64,000 bases of DNA from Bacillota bacterium (GTDB taxonomy: Bacteria > Bacillota > Limnochordia > Darwinibacteriales > JAAYFS01): the NCBI GenBank assembly GCA_012728115.1, contig JAAYFS010000015.1, positions 1 to 64,000 on the forward strand, given 5' to 3'. The position numbers and the translations under genes are program-made. Of the stretch, positions 9,699 to 19,137 are shown piece by piece. Within the stretch, counting starts at the first letter, position 1. Each line of letters opens with the position of its first letter. Below the pieces are notes generated by a model that worked only from the letters and a program-made list of their open reading frames with translations, ran no database searches and was not told where the DNA came from.

Positions 9699-11024
9699 TT
9701 AGCTGTCAACTTTTTTCAAAAAATCCATTCTTTCTTTAATGTATTTTTCTCTCCCCTGCTCAGAGGGTGTATAAAGCCTTACATCCTCAAGCCCTTTTGG
9801 TAGGTACTGTTGCTTAACAAAATGGTGTGGATAATCATGAGGGTATTTATAACCTTTCCCATGGTTTAAATTCTTTGCGCCTGGATAGTGAGCATCCCGT
9901 AAATGGTTCGGAACTTCGTAAAAGCCCTTACTATGCACCAAATCGATCGCTTTATCGATCGCACTTATCACCGAGTTACTCTTAGGTGCAGTAGCGATAT
10001 GAATAATAGCCTGGGCGATTGGAATACGAGCTTCTGGCATTCCTAGCCATTCGAGTGCATTTGCTGCAGCATGAGCAACCAACATTGCGGTTGGATCCGC
10101 CATTCCAACATCTTCTGACGCATGTACAATGATTCTCCGAACAATAAAGCGGGGATCTTCGTTTGCATAAAGCATTCTCGCAAACCAATACAATGCTGCA
10201 TCAGGATCACTACCGCGCATCGATTTGATAAAGGCGGAGATGGTATCATAGTGACTGTCACCCGATTTGTCATAACGAACTCGCTGCGTTTGCACCGCAT
10301 CTTCAGCAAGCTCAGCAGTGATTACTCTTATTCCTTCTTCGTTCGGAGGAGTTGTTAAAACTGCAAACTCAAGTGCATTAAGTAATACCCGTGCATCACC
10401 GCCCGATGTTCGGATCAAATGTTCAAAAGCCTCATCACTAACCTGTGGATTATATGGTGCAAGGCCATTGCTTGCTTTAAGTGCATTTTCCCCGATTTTT
10501 CTTAGGTCGCTTGCAGTTAAAGTTCTTAATTGAAAGATTCTTGAACGACTCAACAGGGCAGCGTTTACTTCAAAATATGGATTTTCAGTTGTAGCAGCGA
10601 TTAAGATCACTTGTCCATCTTCAACTGCTGGCAATAAAACGTCCTGCTGACCCTTATTCAGACGTTGGATCTCGTCGATAAAAAGAATGGTTTTCTTACC
10701 AAAGAAGGCTCTGGTTTCTTTGGCTTTTTCGATGATCGCCTTTAACTCTGCAACCCCAGTAGTTGTTGCACTTATTTTCTGAAATTCAGCTTTTGTAGTT
10801 TGGGAGATTACGTAAGCCAGGGTGGTTTTCCCAGTTCCTGGTGGCCCATAAAGGATCAAGGATGATATTGTATCGTTTTCGATCGCTCTCCTGAGCAGTT
10901 TTCCTTCCCCAAGAATATGCTCCTGACCCACAAATTCAGCCAAACTTTTCGGTCTCAGTCGGACAGCCAATGGGGCATTAACCTCTTGATTTTCGCCAAG
11001 GGTAAAGAGATTCATATTATTCAC
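9699..11024 (-). CDS. rarA: Replication-associated recombination protein RarA (MgsA)
   Basis: RPKSLAEFVGQEHILGEGKLLRRAIE, Walker A YGPPGTGKTTLA, IDEIQRLNKGQQD, YEVPNHLRDAHYPG. Confidence 0.95.
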   Translation of the reverse strand: MNNMNLFTLGENQEVNAPLAVRLRPKSLAEFVGQEHILGEGKLLRRAIENDTISSLILYGPPGTGKTTLAYVISQTTKAEFQKISATTTGVAELKAIIEKAKETRAFFGKKTILFIDEIQRLNKGQQDVLLPAVEDGQVILIAATTENPYFEVNAALLSRSRIFQLRTLTASDLRKIGENALKASNGLAPYNPQVSDEAFEHLIRTSGGDARVLLNALEFAVLTTPPNEEGIRVITAELAEDAVQTQRVRYDKSGDSHYDTISAFIKSMRGSDPDAALYWFARMLYANEDPRFIVRRIIVHASEDVGMADPTAMLVAHAAANALEWLGMPEARIPIAQAIIHIATAPKSNSVISAIDKAIDLVHSKGFYEVPNHLRDAHYPGAKNLNHGKGYKYPHDYPHHFVKQQYLPKGLEDVRLYTPSEQGREKYIKERMDFLKKVDS

Positions 11025-11793
11025 CTCGAGTGTGTTTCTCCAGAATATCTCTAACTACCACACTTGCCATAACCAATCCTGCTACTGGCGGAACAAATGG
11101 ACTACTGCCTGGAATCGACTTACGCATTGTGCAGTTAAATTCCACTTCTCCTTTGTTGGTGCAAACACAGTTTGTTTTACAATCTGGTCCGCCTTCCTGA
11201 AGCGGTAACGGTCGTTCAGTGGAAAATACCACCTTAACTCCCTTTGTTATTCCTTCTTTTCTTAATCTCTGCCTAACGGCCCTTGCGAGAGGGCACGTAT
11301 GCGTTTCCGAAATATCACCAACTTCAAACTTAGTCGGATCTAGTTTGTTACCTGCTCCCATAGCGGAAACCAAATGAATATCCTGCTCATAGCAGCGTTT
11401 AATCAAATCGATTTTCGCTGACAGAGTGTCGATCGCATCGACTACGTAATCGTATTCCGAGGATAAGAGGAATTCAGCGCGTTCTGGTTTGTAAAATTCT
11501 TTAAATGTGATTACCTCACATTTTGAATTAATATCCTTAATTCTATTCTTCATTACATCCACTTTGGGTTGACCGATCGTGGATTGGAGGGCAATTATTT
11601 GGCGATTAATATTAGTTAAACAAACATCATCATAATCAACTAGGATTAATTTACCAACACCACTGCGCGCTAAGGCTTCAGCAGCGTAACCGCCTACACC
11701 GCCGATACCGAAGACAGCGACCGTTGAGCCTTTCAAAGCTTCGAGTCCTTCTTTACCAATAATCAATTCTGTTCTACTAAATCGATGTAACAT
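11017..11793 (-). CDS. tcdA: tRNA threonylcarbamoyladenosine dehydratase (ThiF/E1 family)
   Basis: RTELIIGKEGLEALKGSTVAVFGIGGVGGYAAEALARSGVGKLILVDYDDVCLTNINRQ. Confidence 0.93.
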   Translation of the reverse strand: MLHRFSRTELIIGKEGLEALKGSTVAVFGIGGVGGYAAEALARSGVGKLILVDYDDVCLTNINRQIIALQSTIGQPKVDVMKNRIKDINSKCEVITFKEFYKPERAEFLLSSEYDYVVDAIDTLSAKIDLIKRCYEQDIHLVSAMGAGNKLDPTKFEVGDISETHTCPLARAVRQRLRKEGITKGVKVVFSTERPLPLQEGGPDCKTNCVCTNKGEVEFNCTMRKSIPGSSPFVPPVAGLVMASVVVRDILEKHTRGE

Positions 11794-11804
11794 GTTAAAT
11801 CACC

Positions 11805-11849
11805 TCAAAAAAATTCCTCATAAAGGGCCACTACCCTTTATGAGGAATT
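11805..11849 (-). terminator. Intrinsic terminator of the 6S RNA candidate
   Basis: AATTCCTCATAAAGGG-CCACTA-CCCTTTATGAGGAATT 16-bp perfect stem with T-run on the minus strand. Confidence 0.85.
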
Positions 11850-12050
11850 AATGCCGTGTGTCCCCCACCATGCCGCTATTTGCTGACCTGAATGAACCTG
11901 CTCTCCAGCAGGTGGGTATCTTCCTACTGCTTTCTTGCTTCCACTCAAAGTGGCATGCATTCCACCAGTAGAGTCAGATTCCCTTTGTTATGGTGTTGGC
12001 TCATAACAAAGCCAGCTTGATCACGAGCACAGCAGGGCCTCCGTCTGCTT
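11850..12050 (-). ncRNA. ssrS: 6S RNA (SsrS/BsrA-like) candidate
   Basis: Structured non-coding ~200-nt tract ending at a strong terminator, located between aspS and tcdA, the position of B. subtilis 6S-1 RNA (bsrA, aspS-yrvM); extended imperfect long-hairpin character (GCC..TGTG / CACACGGC; TTTGTTATG / CATAACAAA). Confidence 0.75.
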
Positions 12051-12163
12051 AAGATAATATCATAAATCTAAGTCCAATTCAACCAAAAAGCCCTTCAAAT
12101 TACAGGGATAAATGCCAATCCTTGTTCATATATTTAGTTAGATACTTGAAAGGAAGGGATAAA

Positions 12164-12439
12164 ATGAACCCTTTATTGGAAACCGTGTTAACGATCGCCA
12201 TTTTGGTTGAAATTATCACCAACTTTGTCAAAAAGTTAATCCCATCACTGGATAAACAATATATTACAGTGATTGCAGGAGCAATCGGTATTTTTCTCTC
12301 ATGGGTTACCCAAACGGGGATCTTTTCCTCACTCCAGATCCATGTCGCACTGCATGAAATAGACTATATTTTGACAGGCATCATTGTATCACGCGGAGCG
12401 AATATAGTCCATGATCTTGCTAAACGACTTAACTTTTAA
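12164..12439 (+). CDS. Small holin-like membrane protein
   Basis: RBS AAGGAAGGGAT then ATG at 12164; MNPLLETVLTIAILVEIITNFVKKLIPSLDKQYITVIAGAIGIFLSWVTQTGIF...DYILTGIIVSRGANIVHDLAKRLNF, the pattern of small phage-holin-like proteins; ORF track start (12122) is upstream. Confidence 0.65.
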   Translation: MNPLLETVLTIAILVEIITNFVKKLIPSLDKQYITVIAGAIGIFLSWVTQTGIFSSLQIHVALHEIDYILTGIIVSRGANIVHDLAKRLNF

Positions 12440-14198
12440 TAATTAAGTTTAACTCCTGCAACTGTCTTGGCGAAACATTTCCTGGTGCTTCGACCATTAA
12501 GTCCGTTGCACTCGCTGTTTTTGGAAAAGCAATTACGTCTCGGATAGTACTTCTACCAGCAAGTAACATTATGATTCTATCCAATCCAAAAGCGATACCT
12601 GCATGGGGAGGCGCTCCATAGCGATATGCCTCGATCAGGAAGCCAAATTGTTCTTGGATTTGTTCGGACGAAAATCCGAGCACCTTAAACATCCGTTCTT
12701 GAAGCTCACTATGCGAAATTCTAACGCTTCCACCGCCCAATTCGGTACCATTTAATACCAAGTCATACGCTTTCGCACGCACTTTTCCAGGCTCGGTTTC
12801 AAGTATGTCGACATCGCTATCCAAAGGAGCGGTAAATGGATGATGAACAGCTACATATCTTTTTTCCTCTTCATCATATTCCAATAGTGGCCAGTCCACC
12901 ACCCAGAGGAAGTTCAACTTATTCTCATCGATTAAGCCTAGTTTGTTTCCTAAAAAGAGACGTAATCTACCAAGAACAACAGAAGTAACTTCAAAACTAT
13001 CTGCTACTAATAACAAGAGGTCCCCTTCTTCACCACCTAAAGCTTCAACTATCGAGGAAATCTCGTTTTCGGTAAGGAACTTAGCAACAGGGGATTTCAC
13101 TGTTTCGCCGATAACCATCCAAATTAGCCCCTTAGCACCCCATGAGGAGGCCATTTCCACCAATTGATCAATTTCGCGTCTAGCAAAGGTTGCCCCACAG
13201 CCCTTAGCATTGATGCCGCGGACCACTCCACCATTTTTAATGGTTTCAGAAAAAACCTTGAATCCAGAATCCTTCAGATTCTCCCCTACATCCTTTAACT
13301 CCATTTCAAATCTAGTATCAGGACGGTCAGAACCAAAACGATCCATCGCCTCTTGATAGCTCATTCTTGGTATTGGCGTAGGAATTTTTACACCCCTGCA
13401 CTGTTCAAAGACTTCGATAATCATTTTTTCCATTATTTCAATGATGTCCTCACGATCAACAAAGGACATTTCGATGTCTACTTGAGTAAATTCCGGTTGC
13501 CTATCAGCTCGCAAGTCTTCGTCTCTGAAGCACCGAGCTATTTGGTAATAGCGCTCAAAGCCAGCAAGCATCAGCAATTGCTTAAACATTTGCGGACTTT
13601 GGGGTAAGGCATAGAAATTGCCTGGATGCACTCTACTCGGTACGATGTAGTCTCGTGCCCCCTCTGGAGTCGACTTGGTAAGCATCGGAGTTTCAATTTC
13701 ATAGAAGCCGTTTTCATTGAGGAAATCTCTAATAATACTAACAGCTTTATGCCTAAGTTTAATACATTCTTGGAGATCGTTCCTTCTCAGATCAAGGTAA
13801 CGATATTTTAAACGAATGTTTTCATCAACATCCACGTCTCGATCGATCGGAAACGGTGGCGTTTTTGCTTCGGATAAGACTTTAAAATCCGTAATTAATA
13901 CTTCAACTTCGCCGGTCTTCATCGCTTTATTTTCTTGCCCTTCAGGACGCATTACTACTTTACCCGTAACTGATAGCACAAATTCACTCCGAAGTCTTTC
14001 TGCCAGCGCAAATAATTCCTGCGCTAAAAGGTCTGGATTAAACACGATTTGCACCAAGCCGTCCCGATCCCTTAAGTCTACGAAAATTACACCACCATGG
14101 TCCCTGCGTCGATTGACCCAGCCATTTAACGTTATCTCCTGATCAACTAAACTTCGATCAACTTGTCCACAACTATGAGTTCGCTTCCATTGAACCAT
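12429..14198 (-). CDS. aspS: Aspartate--tRNA ligase
   Basis: MVQWKRTHSCGQVDRSLVDQEITLNGWVNRRRDHGGVIFVDLRDRDGLVQ; FRDEDLRADRQPEFTQVDIEMSF; GIAFGLDRIIMLLAG. Start placed at MVQW, preceded by GGAGGAGAAAAAG. Confidence 0.96.
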   Translation of the reverse strand: MVQWKRTHSCGQVDRSLVDQEITLNGWVNRRRDHGGVIFVDLRDRDGLVQIVFNPDLLAQELFALAERLRSEFVLSVTGKVVMRPEGQENKAMKTGEVEVLITDFKVLSEAKTPPFPIDRDVDVDENIRLKYRYLDLRRNDLQECIKLRHKAVSIIRDFLNENGFYEIETPMLTKSTPEGARDYIVPSRVHPGNFYALPQSPQMFKQLLMLAGFERYYQIARCFRDEDLRADRQPEFTQVDIEMSFVDREDIIEIMEKMIIEVFEQCRGVKIPTPIPRMSYQEAMDRFGSDRPDTRFEMELKDVGENLKDSGFKVFSETIKNGGVVRGINAKGCGATFARREIDQLVEMASSWGAKGLIWMVIGETVKSPVAKFLTENEISSIVEALGGEEGDLLLLVADSFEVTSVVLGRLRLFLGNKLGLIDENKLNFLWVVDWPLLEYDEEEKRYVAVHHPFTAPLDSDVDILETEPGKVRAKAYDLVLNGTELGGGSVRISHSELQERMFKVLGFSSEQIQEQFGFLIEAYRYGAPPHAGIAFGLDRIIMLLAGRSTIRDVIAFPKTASATDLMVEAPGNVSPRQLQELNLIIKS

Positions 14199-15468
14199 CT
14201 TTTTCTCCTCCATGGCCTATTAAATATTCTTTTATGTCACCTAGACTTACTAGTTCTTCCTGTCCTGTAACCATTGACCGTACCTTAACTTGATTACTTG
14301 CTATTTCTTCTTCGCCGATAACAATCACGAATTTTGCTCCAAATTTGTCAGCAGCTTTCATTTGGGCCCTTAGACTCTTTTCCATGTAATCAAACTCAGC
14401 CCAAAGACCAGCTTGACGAAGTTCATACGCCAATTTTACCGCCTCTGTCTTGGTTTGTCCACCAAACTGTGCGATATAGCAATCAGGAGTCCGTTGGTCT
14501 GCTACTTCCATATTCTGGTTTTCTAAAGCCAGAACTAATCTTTCTAACCCTGCTGCAAATCCGACTGCTGGATGTGGTTGCCCGCCAACTTCTTCGATTA
14601 AACCGTCATATCGGCCACCTCCACCGACCGCATTTTGGGAACCTAGTCCGACAGAGATAATTTCAAATACAGTGCGAGTATAATAATCAAATCCGCGCAC
14701 CAAACGATTATTAAGAGAGTAGTTAATGTTTAGAGCATCCAAATACTCTTTTACTTTAGAAAAATGCTCAGAGCAATCAGTACATAAATAGTCTACTAAA
14801 ACTGGGACATCTTTTGTTAACTCTATACATTCTTTGACTTTACAATCAAGTATTCTTAAAGGGTTTTTATCAAATCGCGATTGACAACTAGGGCAAAACT
14901 TATGTATATTCTCTCGCAACGAGTCCTTCAAAGCCTCACGATAGGCTGTCCGACACGAAGGACAACCGATGGAATTAATTTGTACTTCAAAGTCCTTTAA
15001 TCCGACCGCTTTGTATACCTCAATTGGGATCAGAATCATTTCTACGTCTAAAGCTGGATCAGCACCACCCAAGGCTTCAATTCCAAATTGATTGAACTGA
15101 CGGTATCTACCAGCCTGAGGTCTTTCATAGCGAAACATTGGACCAACATAGTAAACTTTAGCAGGTAAGGTTCCCCCATACAATTTGTTTTCTAAAAAAG
15201 CCCTAACAACTGGAGCGGTTCCTTCTGGACGTAAAGTAATACTCCGCTGGCCCCGATCGGTAAAAGTATACATTTCCTTTTCCACAATATCAGTTGCTTC
15301 ACCGATACCGCGTTCAAATAATTCTGTATGCTCAAAGATTGGTGTTCTAATCTCCTCATAGCCAAATTGATGACATATCCTTCTTATAGTATCCTCAATT
15401 TTATGCCAAATGCCAATTTTCGCCGGCAAAATATCATTTGTGCCGCGTGGTCTAGTTGTAATCGCCAT
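14173..15468 (-). CDS. hisS: Histidine--tRNA ligase
   Basis: MAITTRPRGTNDILPAKIGIWHKIE; LRPEGTAPVVRAFLENKLY; GRYRQFNQFGIEALG; LVRGFDYYTRTVFE. Start moved to MAITTRP, preceded by GGAGG. Confidence 0.96.
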   Translation of the reverse strand: MAITTRPRGTNDILPAKIGIWHKIEDTIRRICHQFGYEEIRTPIFEHTELFERGIGEATDIVEKEMYTFTDRGQRSITLRPEGTAPVVRAFLENKLYGGTLPAKVYYVGPMFRYERPQAGRYRQFNQFGIEALGGADPALDVEMILIPIEVYKAVGLKDFEVQINSIGCPSCRTAYREALKDSLRENIHKFCPSCQSRFDKNPLRILDCKVKECIELTKDVPVLVDYLCTDCSEHFSKVKEYLDALNINYSLNNRLVRGFDYYTRTVFEIISVGLGSQNAVGGGGRYDGLIEEVGGQPHPAVGFAAGLERLVLALENQNMEVADQRTPDCYIAQFGGQTKTEAVKLAYELRQAGLWAEFDYMEKSLRAQMKAADKFGAKFVIVIGEEEIASNQVKVRSMVTGQEELVSLGDIKEYLIGHGGEKDGSMEANS

Positions 15469-15595
15469 TAGATATCTACCTCCAAAACCAATGCTGTAAA
15501 TATTCAAACAAGCGAGTGGCGGGATTCCACCACTCGCTTTCCAGTACAATGGTCAATAACCTTTACTGGTTAAAAATCTTTACTGGTTAAAAATA

Positions 15596-17098
15596 CTACT
15601 TACTATCTTCGCTTGTTTCGTCAACTTGATCCTCGACTTGATCTTGAGTTTGATCGACGTTAGTTTCTTCTTGTGAGTTTTGTTGCGATTTTTCTAATAG
15701 TTCTTTTTCTCTCGCTAAAACTTCTTCGATCTTTGCTTCTAACTCTTGAGCTTCTTCAGTACGTTCAAGTCTATTCAAAAGATTTGCAGCTTGCATCATC
15801 ACGTACACATCATTTGGTGCTAGTTCAATTACGCTATAATAAGCATCCACTGCATCGTCTAAATTACCTAATTGTTGATTGATCTGAGCGAGGTAATAGA
15901 ATAATACTGGATCATGAGTTACTTTTGCAGTAGCTTGTTTAAATTGTTCTAAACCATCTTCAGCTCGTTCTAGTTCTAGATATAACTCGCCGAGAGTAGC
16001 GTTAAGGTATCCGTCATTTGGACGTTCTTCGATGGCTAAGAGATAATGTTCGATAGCCTTATCTGTATCACCATCGAGGTAGTACTTAAAGGCTAGAATC
16101 TTATTATCCTTAATAGTAACCTTCGCATTATCCCGAAGTTCTTCGTACCATTCCATCATTAAACGCTGAATCTCCATATTTTTTGCATACTCACGGAGAG
16201 ACTCTTTCTCTTCTTCATACTCGCCGACTAGATTGTAGCGATCGGAAACATAAATGATATGGTAACCAAATTGAGATTTTACCAAACCGCTAATCTCGCC
16301 AGCTTCCAATGCGAAAGCGGCTTCTTCGAATTCTTTCACGAATTCGCCGCGACGTCTCTCACCAAGGTTTCCACCGTCTTCAGCACTGCCATCTTCACCA
16401 TAGAGCTTGGCCAATTCGGCAAAATTCTCTGGTGTAATTTGAGCTAGAATTTCCTCAGCTCTAGTTTTTGCCTCTTCGAGATTGTCTTCGTCGGCTCTAA
16501 TTAGGATATGACTTACCTCGATAGTTTCATTTGCATGTCTTACTTCTTCATACAACTCTTTTAATGTTTCCTCAGTAATAGCGATATCGCCCGTGATTTG
16601 CTGTTGTAACTTAGTTATCTTTACGTCTTCCGCAAAGTATTCACGAAGATAATCATTTGTTAAACCCACCATGCTTAACCATTGTTCGAAAGTCTCTTCA
16701 TCTCCAAAAGTGGATTCTTTCCACTCAGCAATTGCTTCTTCAACCTCAGCTTTCGAAGCTTTAATTTTTCTTTTATTAACTTCTTGCCTTACAATAATCT
16801 CGCCGATCAAATCCTCAAGAGCGTTCATTTCTAAAAGCTGATAAGTCCGACTATCAATATAACCAAGTTGTTGTTCGTAATTAGTTAACAACGAATAAAG
16901 CGCTCTAGAGAACGTATTATAACTGATCTCCTCGCCATTAACAATAGCAATCGCCGCTTGGGCTGAAGCTTGTTGGCCTCCCCATAACCCGAGGAGCGAA
17001 CCTCCTGCCAAAATGCTACCGCCGAGCATACCAAAGATTAAAATCGCAATTAGAAACTTTGTCGAATTGCGCATTTTACTAAAGAGCACATTAACCAT
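15596..17098 (-). CDS. Membrane-anchored PpiC/SurA-type peptidyl-prolyl isomerase with C-terminal TPR repeats
   Basis: N-terminal TM anchor; rotamase segment IEVSHILIRADEDNLEEAKTRAEEIL..FAELAKLYGEDGSAEDGGNLGERRRGEFVKEFEEAAFALEAGEISGLVKSQFGYHIIYV; TPR-like repeats after ~residue 310. Confidence 0.9.
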   Translation of the reverse strand: MVNVLFSKMRNSTKFLIAILIFGMLGGSILAGGSLLGLWGGQQASAQAAIAIVNGEEISYNTFSRALYSLLTNYEQQLGYIDSRTYQLLEMNALEDLIGEIIVRQEVNKRKIKASKAEVEEAIAEWKESTFGDEETFEQWLSMVGLTNDYLREYFAEDVKITKLQQQITGDIAITEETLKELYEEVRHANETIEVSHILIRADEDNLEEAKTRAEEILAQITPENFAELAKLYGEDGSAEDGGNLGERRRGEFVKEFEEAAFALEAGEISGLVKSQFGYHIIYVSDRYNLVGEYEEEKESLREYAKNMEIQRLMMEWYEELRDNAKVTIKDNKILAFKYYLDGDTDKAIEHYLLAIEERPNDGYLNATLGELYLELERAEDGLEQFKQATAKVTHDPVLFYYLAQINQQLGNLDDAVDAYYSVIELAPNDVYVMMQAANLLNRLERTEEAQELEAKIEEVLAREKELLEKSQQNSQEETNVDQTQDQVEDQVDETSEDSK

Positions 17099-17177
17099 TC
17101 CTTTCCATTATCCAAAAAATAAAAACAATAATTCCAACGATAATCAACGTTATTGTACTACTAAACGCTAGGACATG

Positions 17178-18683
17178 TCAAACAGAGAAGTATTTCACAA
17201 GTTGGCTTTTTTTGTCTGCAATTATCTCCTGAATACTCTTTGCGTAAGTAGCAGGACATTTCGGGTTAGCATGTCTTGAAATCCTTCGCCCATTAATCCC
17301 CCCAATGAATTTTGTTATCGCTCCTCCCCCTAAACCGATGATGCTTTGTTTTTCTTCAATCATTTGGATATTGTAGATTGATTCGGTTCCAAGCGGCGCA
17401 AAACCTATGTTTTCTAAATCGCTAAGAATATATCTTTGGCGATATAGATAGTAAGGTTCCATTCCCCATTCACTAGCATACTGACTTGCTAAAGCAAGCA
17501 TCTGTGCTCCTTCTTGTTGAGCCAAATCTAGCTCATCGAAAATCTGGCGCCAATCAGCTGCCCGCTTCATCGCTAAGCTATGAACGGTAAGGTTATCTGG
17601 TTTTAGAGGCTGCAATTGGGTAAGAGTGTATTCCACGTCATATACTCGTTCGCCTGGTAAACCGAGAATAATGTCCGTGTTTATCAAAAAACTACCATAC
17701 GAGCGACAATTTTCAAAAGCTACCAGTACATCACCAACAGTGTGACTTCTTCCAACACGGTCCAGGGTCTTTTGGCGCATAGTCTGCGGGTTAATACTTA
17801 CTCGGGTCACATCTGCTTGCGCAAGGATGTGCACGGTATTCTTGGTAAGGGTTTCGGGTCGACCAGCTTCAACTGTGAATTCTTTGTACGATTCTCCGAA
17901 ATATTCTTGAACTAATGCTAATAAAATCTCTAAGTTCCGACCTCTTATGGTAGTGGGGGTCCCTCCACCAAGATAAATAGACTCGACAGGTACGGCTAGA
18001 TCTTTTAGCAACGTGCCAATTTCTTTGATTTCGCAACAAAGAGCCTCAAAAAAGTCCGCTACCAAATGTCCATGACTTTTAAGTGGATAGGCGGCGAAAG
18101 AACAGTAACCACAACGTGTAGGACAAAATGGAATTCCTAAATAAACACTAATTGGTCCTTTGGGGGATGGATGAAAAAACTCTCGCTGTTTATCGGCGAC
18201 TTGAAAAAGTAAGTCGATCTTTTCTTTTGAAACTTGATAAATATCGCTCAAAAAGTTAGCGATATCCTCCTTAGACTTCCCTTCGTCATACAATGCATGT
18301 ACCAATTTGGTAGGCCTTACACCTACCAAGGTACCCCAGGGACTCGGCGGGATATTATAGGCTAGTGAAATCACCGCAAATACTCCCGCTCTGATACGCT
18401 CTCTTGTTCTTAAACGTTTTTCGTCCTCCGCAAACCGCTCTGTATCTACATAGGATTTCTTACCTTCCAAACCCTCAAGTTCCACAGTTACGCAAATACT
18501 TTGCTCCTTACTCTTAACTTCAACAGAAATTTTACGCCCCTTACCAAACTTTGCATCAGGTAGGAGGGATGCAATTGCTCTTCGAACCGTATTTTCATAC
18601 CCCGATGGCGCTTCAATTTGGAAACTTTCCTCCAAAAATTGTTGCGGAATAGGCATAATCTTAGAATTCTCCTTTAGAATCAA
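17178..18683 (-). CDS. hemZ: Coproporphyrinogen dehydrogenase HemZ-like radical SAM protein
   Basis: Radical SAM motif [51 protein letters not shown]; gene order dtd-hemZ. Confidence 0.88.
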   Translation of the reverse strand: MILKENSKIMPIPQQFLEESFQIEAPSGYENTVRRAIASLLPDAKFGKGRKISVEVKSKEQSICVTVELEGLEGKKSYVDTERFAEDEKRLRTRERIRAGVFAVISLAYNIPPSPWGTLVGVRPTKLVHALYDEGKSKEDIANFLSDIYQVSKEKIDLLFQVADKQREFFHPSPKGPISVYLGIPFCPTRCGYCSFAAYPLKSHGHLVADFFEALCCEIKEIGTLLKDLAVPVESIYLGGGTPTTIRGRNLEILLALVQEYFGESYKEFTVEAGRPETLTKNTVHILAQADVTRVSINPQTMRQKTLDRVGRSHTVGDVLVAFENCRSYGSFLINTDIILGLPGERVYDVEYTLTQLQPLKPDNLTVHSLAMKRAADWRQIFDELDLAQQEGAQMLALASQYASEWGMEPYYLYRQRYILSDLENIGFAPLGTESIYNIQMIEEKQSIIGLGGGAITKFIGGINGRRISRHANPKCPATYAKSIQEIIADKKSQLVKYFSV

Positions 18684-19110
18684 GCATTAGGGTTACAGGT
18701 CCATCGTTTAATAATTCGACCTTCATATCTGCCTGAAACACACCAGTTTCCGTCGGAACACCAGCTGCTTTGAGACAATCCACGAAGTACTGATAGAGTC
18801 TTTCTGCATCTTCTGGCGTCGCGGCTTTTGAAAAACTAGGCCTCCGACCTCTCCTACAATCACCAAATAAAGTAAACTGGGAAACCACTAAAGCTTCCCC
18901 TGCGATATCTTTCAAAGATAAGTTCATTTTACCTACAGAATCCGAAAAAATTCGCAAATTCGCTATTTTATCTGCTAGGAATTCTGCATCCTTCTCTGAA
19001 TCATCTCCGCCAACACCAAGTAAAATCAATAACCCGTCCTCAATTTTGCCATGAATTTCTTGGGCAACTTTAACTGAGGCATAGCGAACTCTTTGAACAA
19101 CAGCACGCAT
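18661..19110 (-). CDS. dtd: D-aminoacyl-tRNA deacylase
   Basis: [48 protein letters not shown]. Confidence 0.96.
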   Translation of the reverse strand: MRAVVQRVRYASVKVAQEIHGKIEDGLLILLGVGGDDSEKDAEFLADKIANLRIFSDSVGKMNLSLKDIAGEALVVSQFTLFGDCRRGRRPSFSKAATPEDAERLYQYFVDCLKAAGVPTETGVFQADMKVELLNDGPVTLMLDSKGEF

Positions 19111-19137
19111 CTATATATTCAACTCCTGAAAGATTTA

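Noticed and set aside
9982-10309. Minus-strand ORFs in alternative frames inside rarA
   Set aside because: Out-of-frame overlap with a confident RarA coding region; low-complexity, non-protein-like sequence.
12122-12439. Prophage remnant around the holin-like gene
   Set aside because: No other phage genes, attachment sites or integrase nearby; both flanks are housekeeping genes.
15469-15595. Possible T-box leader upstream of hisS (GTGGTGGAATCCCGCC resembles a T-box antiterminator on the minus strand)
   Set aside because: Only ~127 bp separate ppiC and hisS, too short for a full T-box with Stem I, and the bulge sequence does not match the expected UGGNACC.
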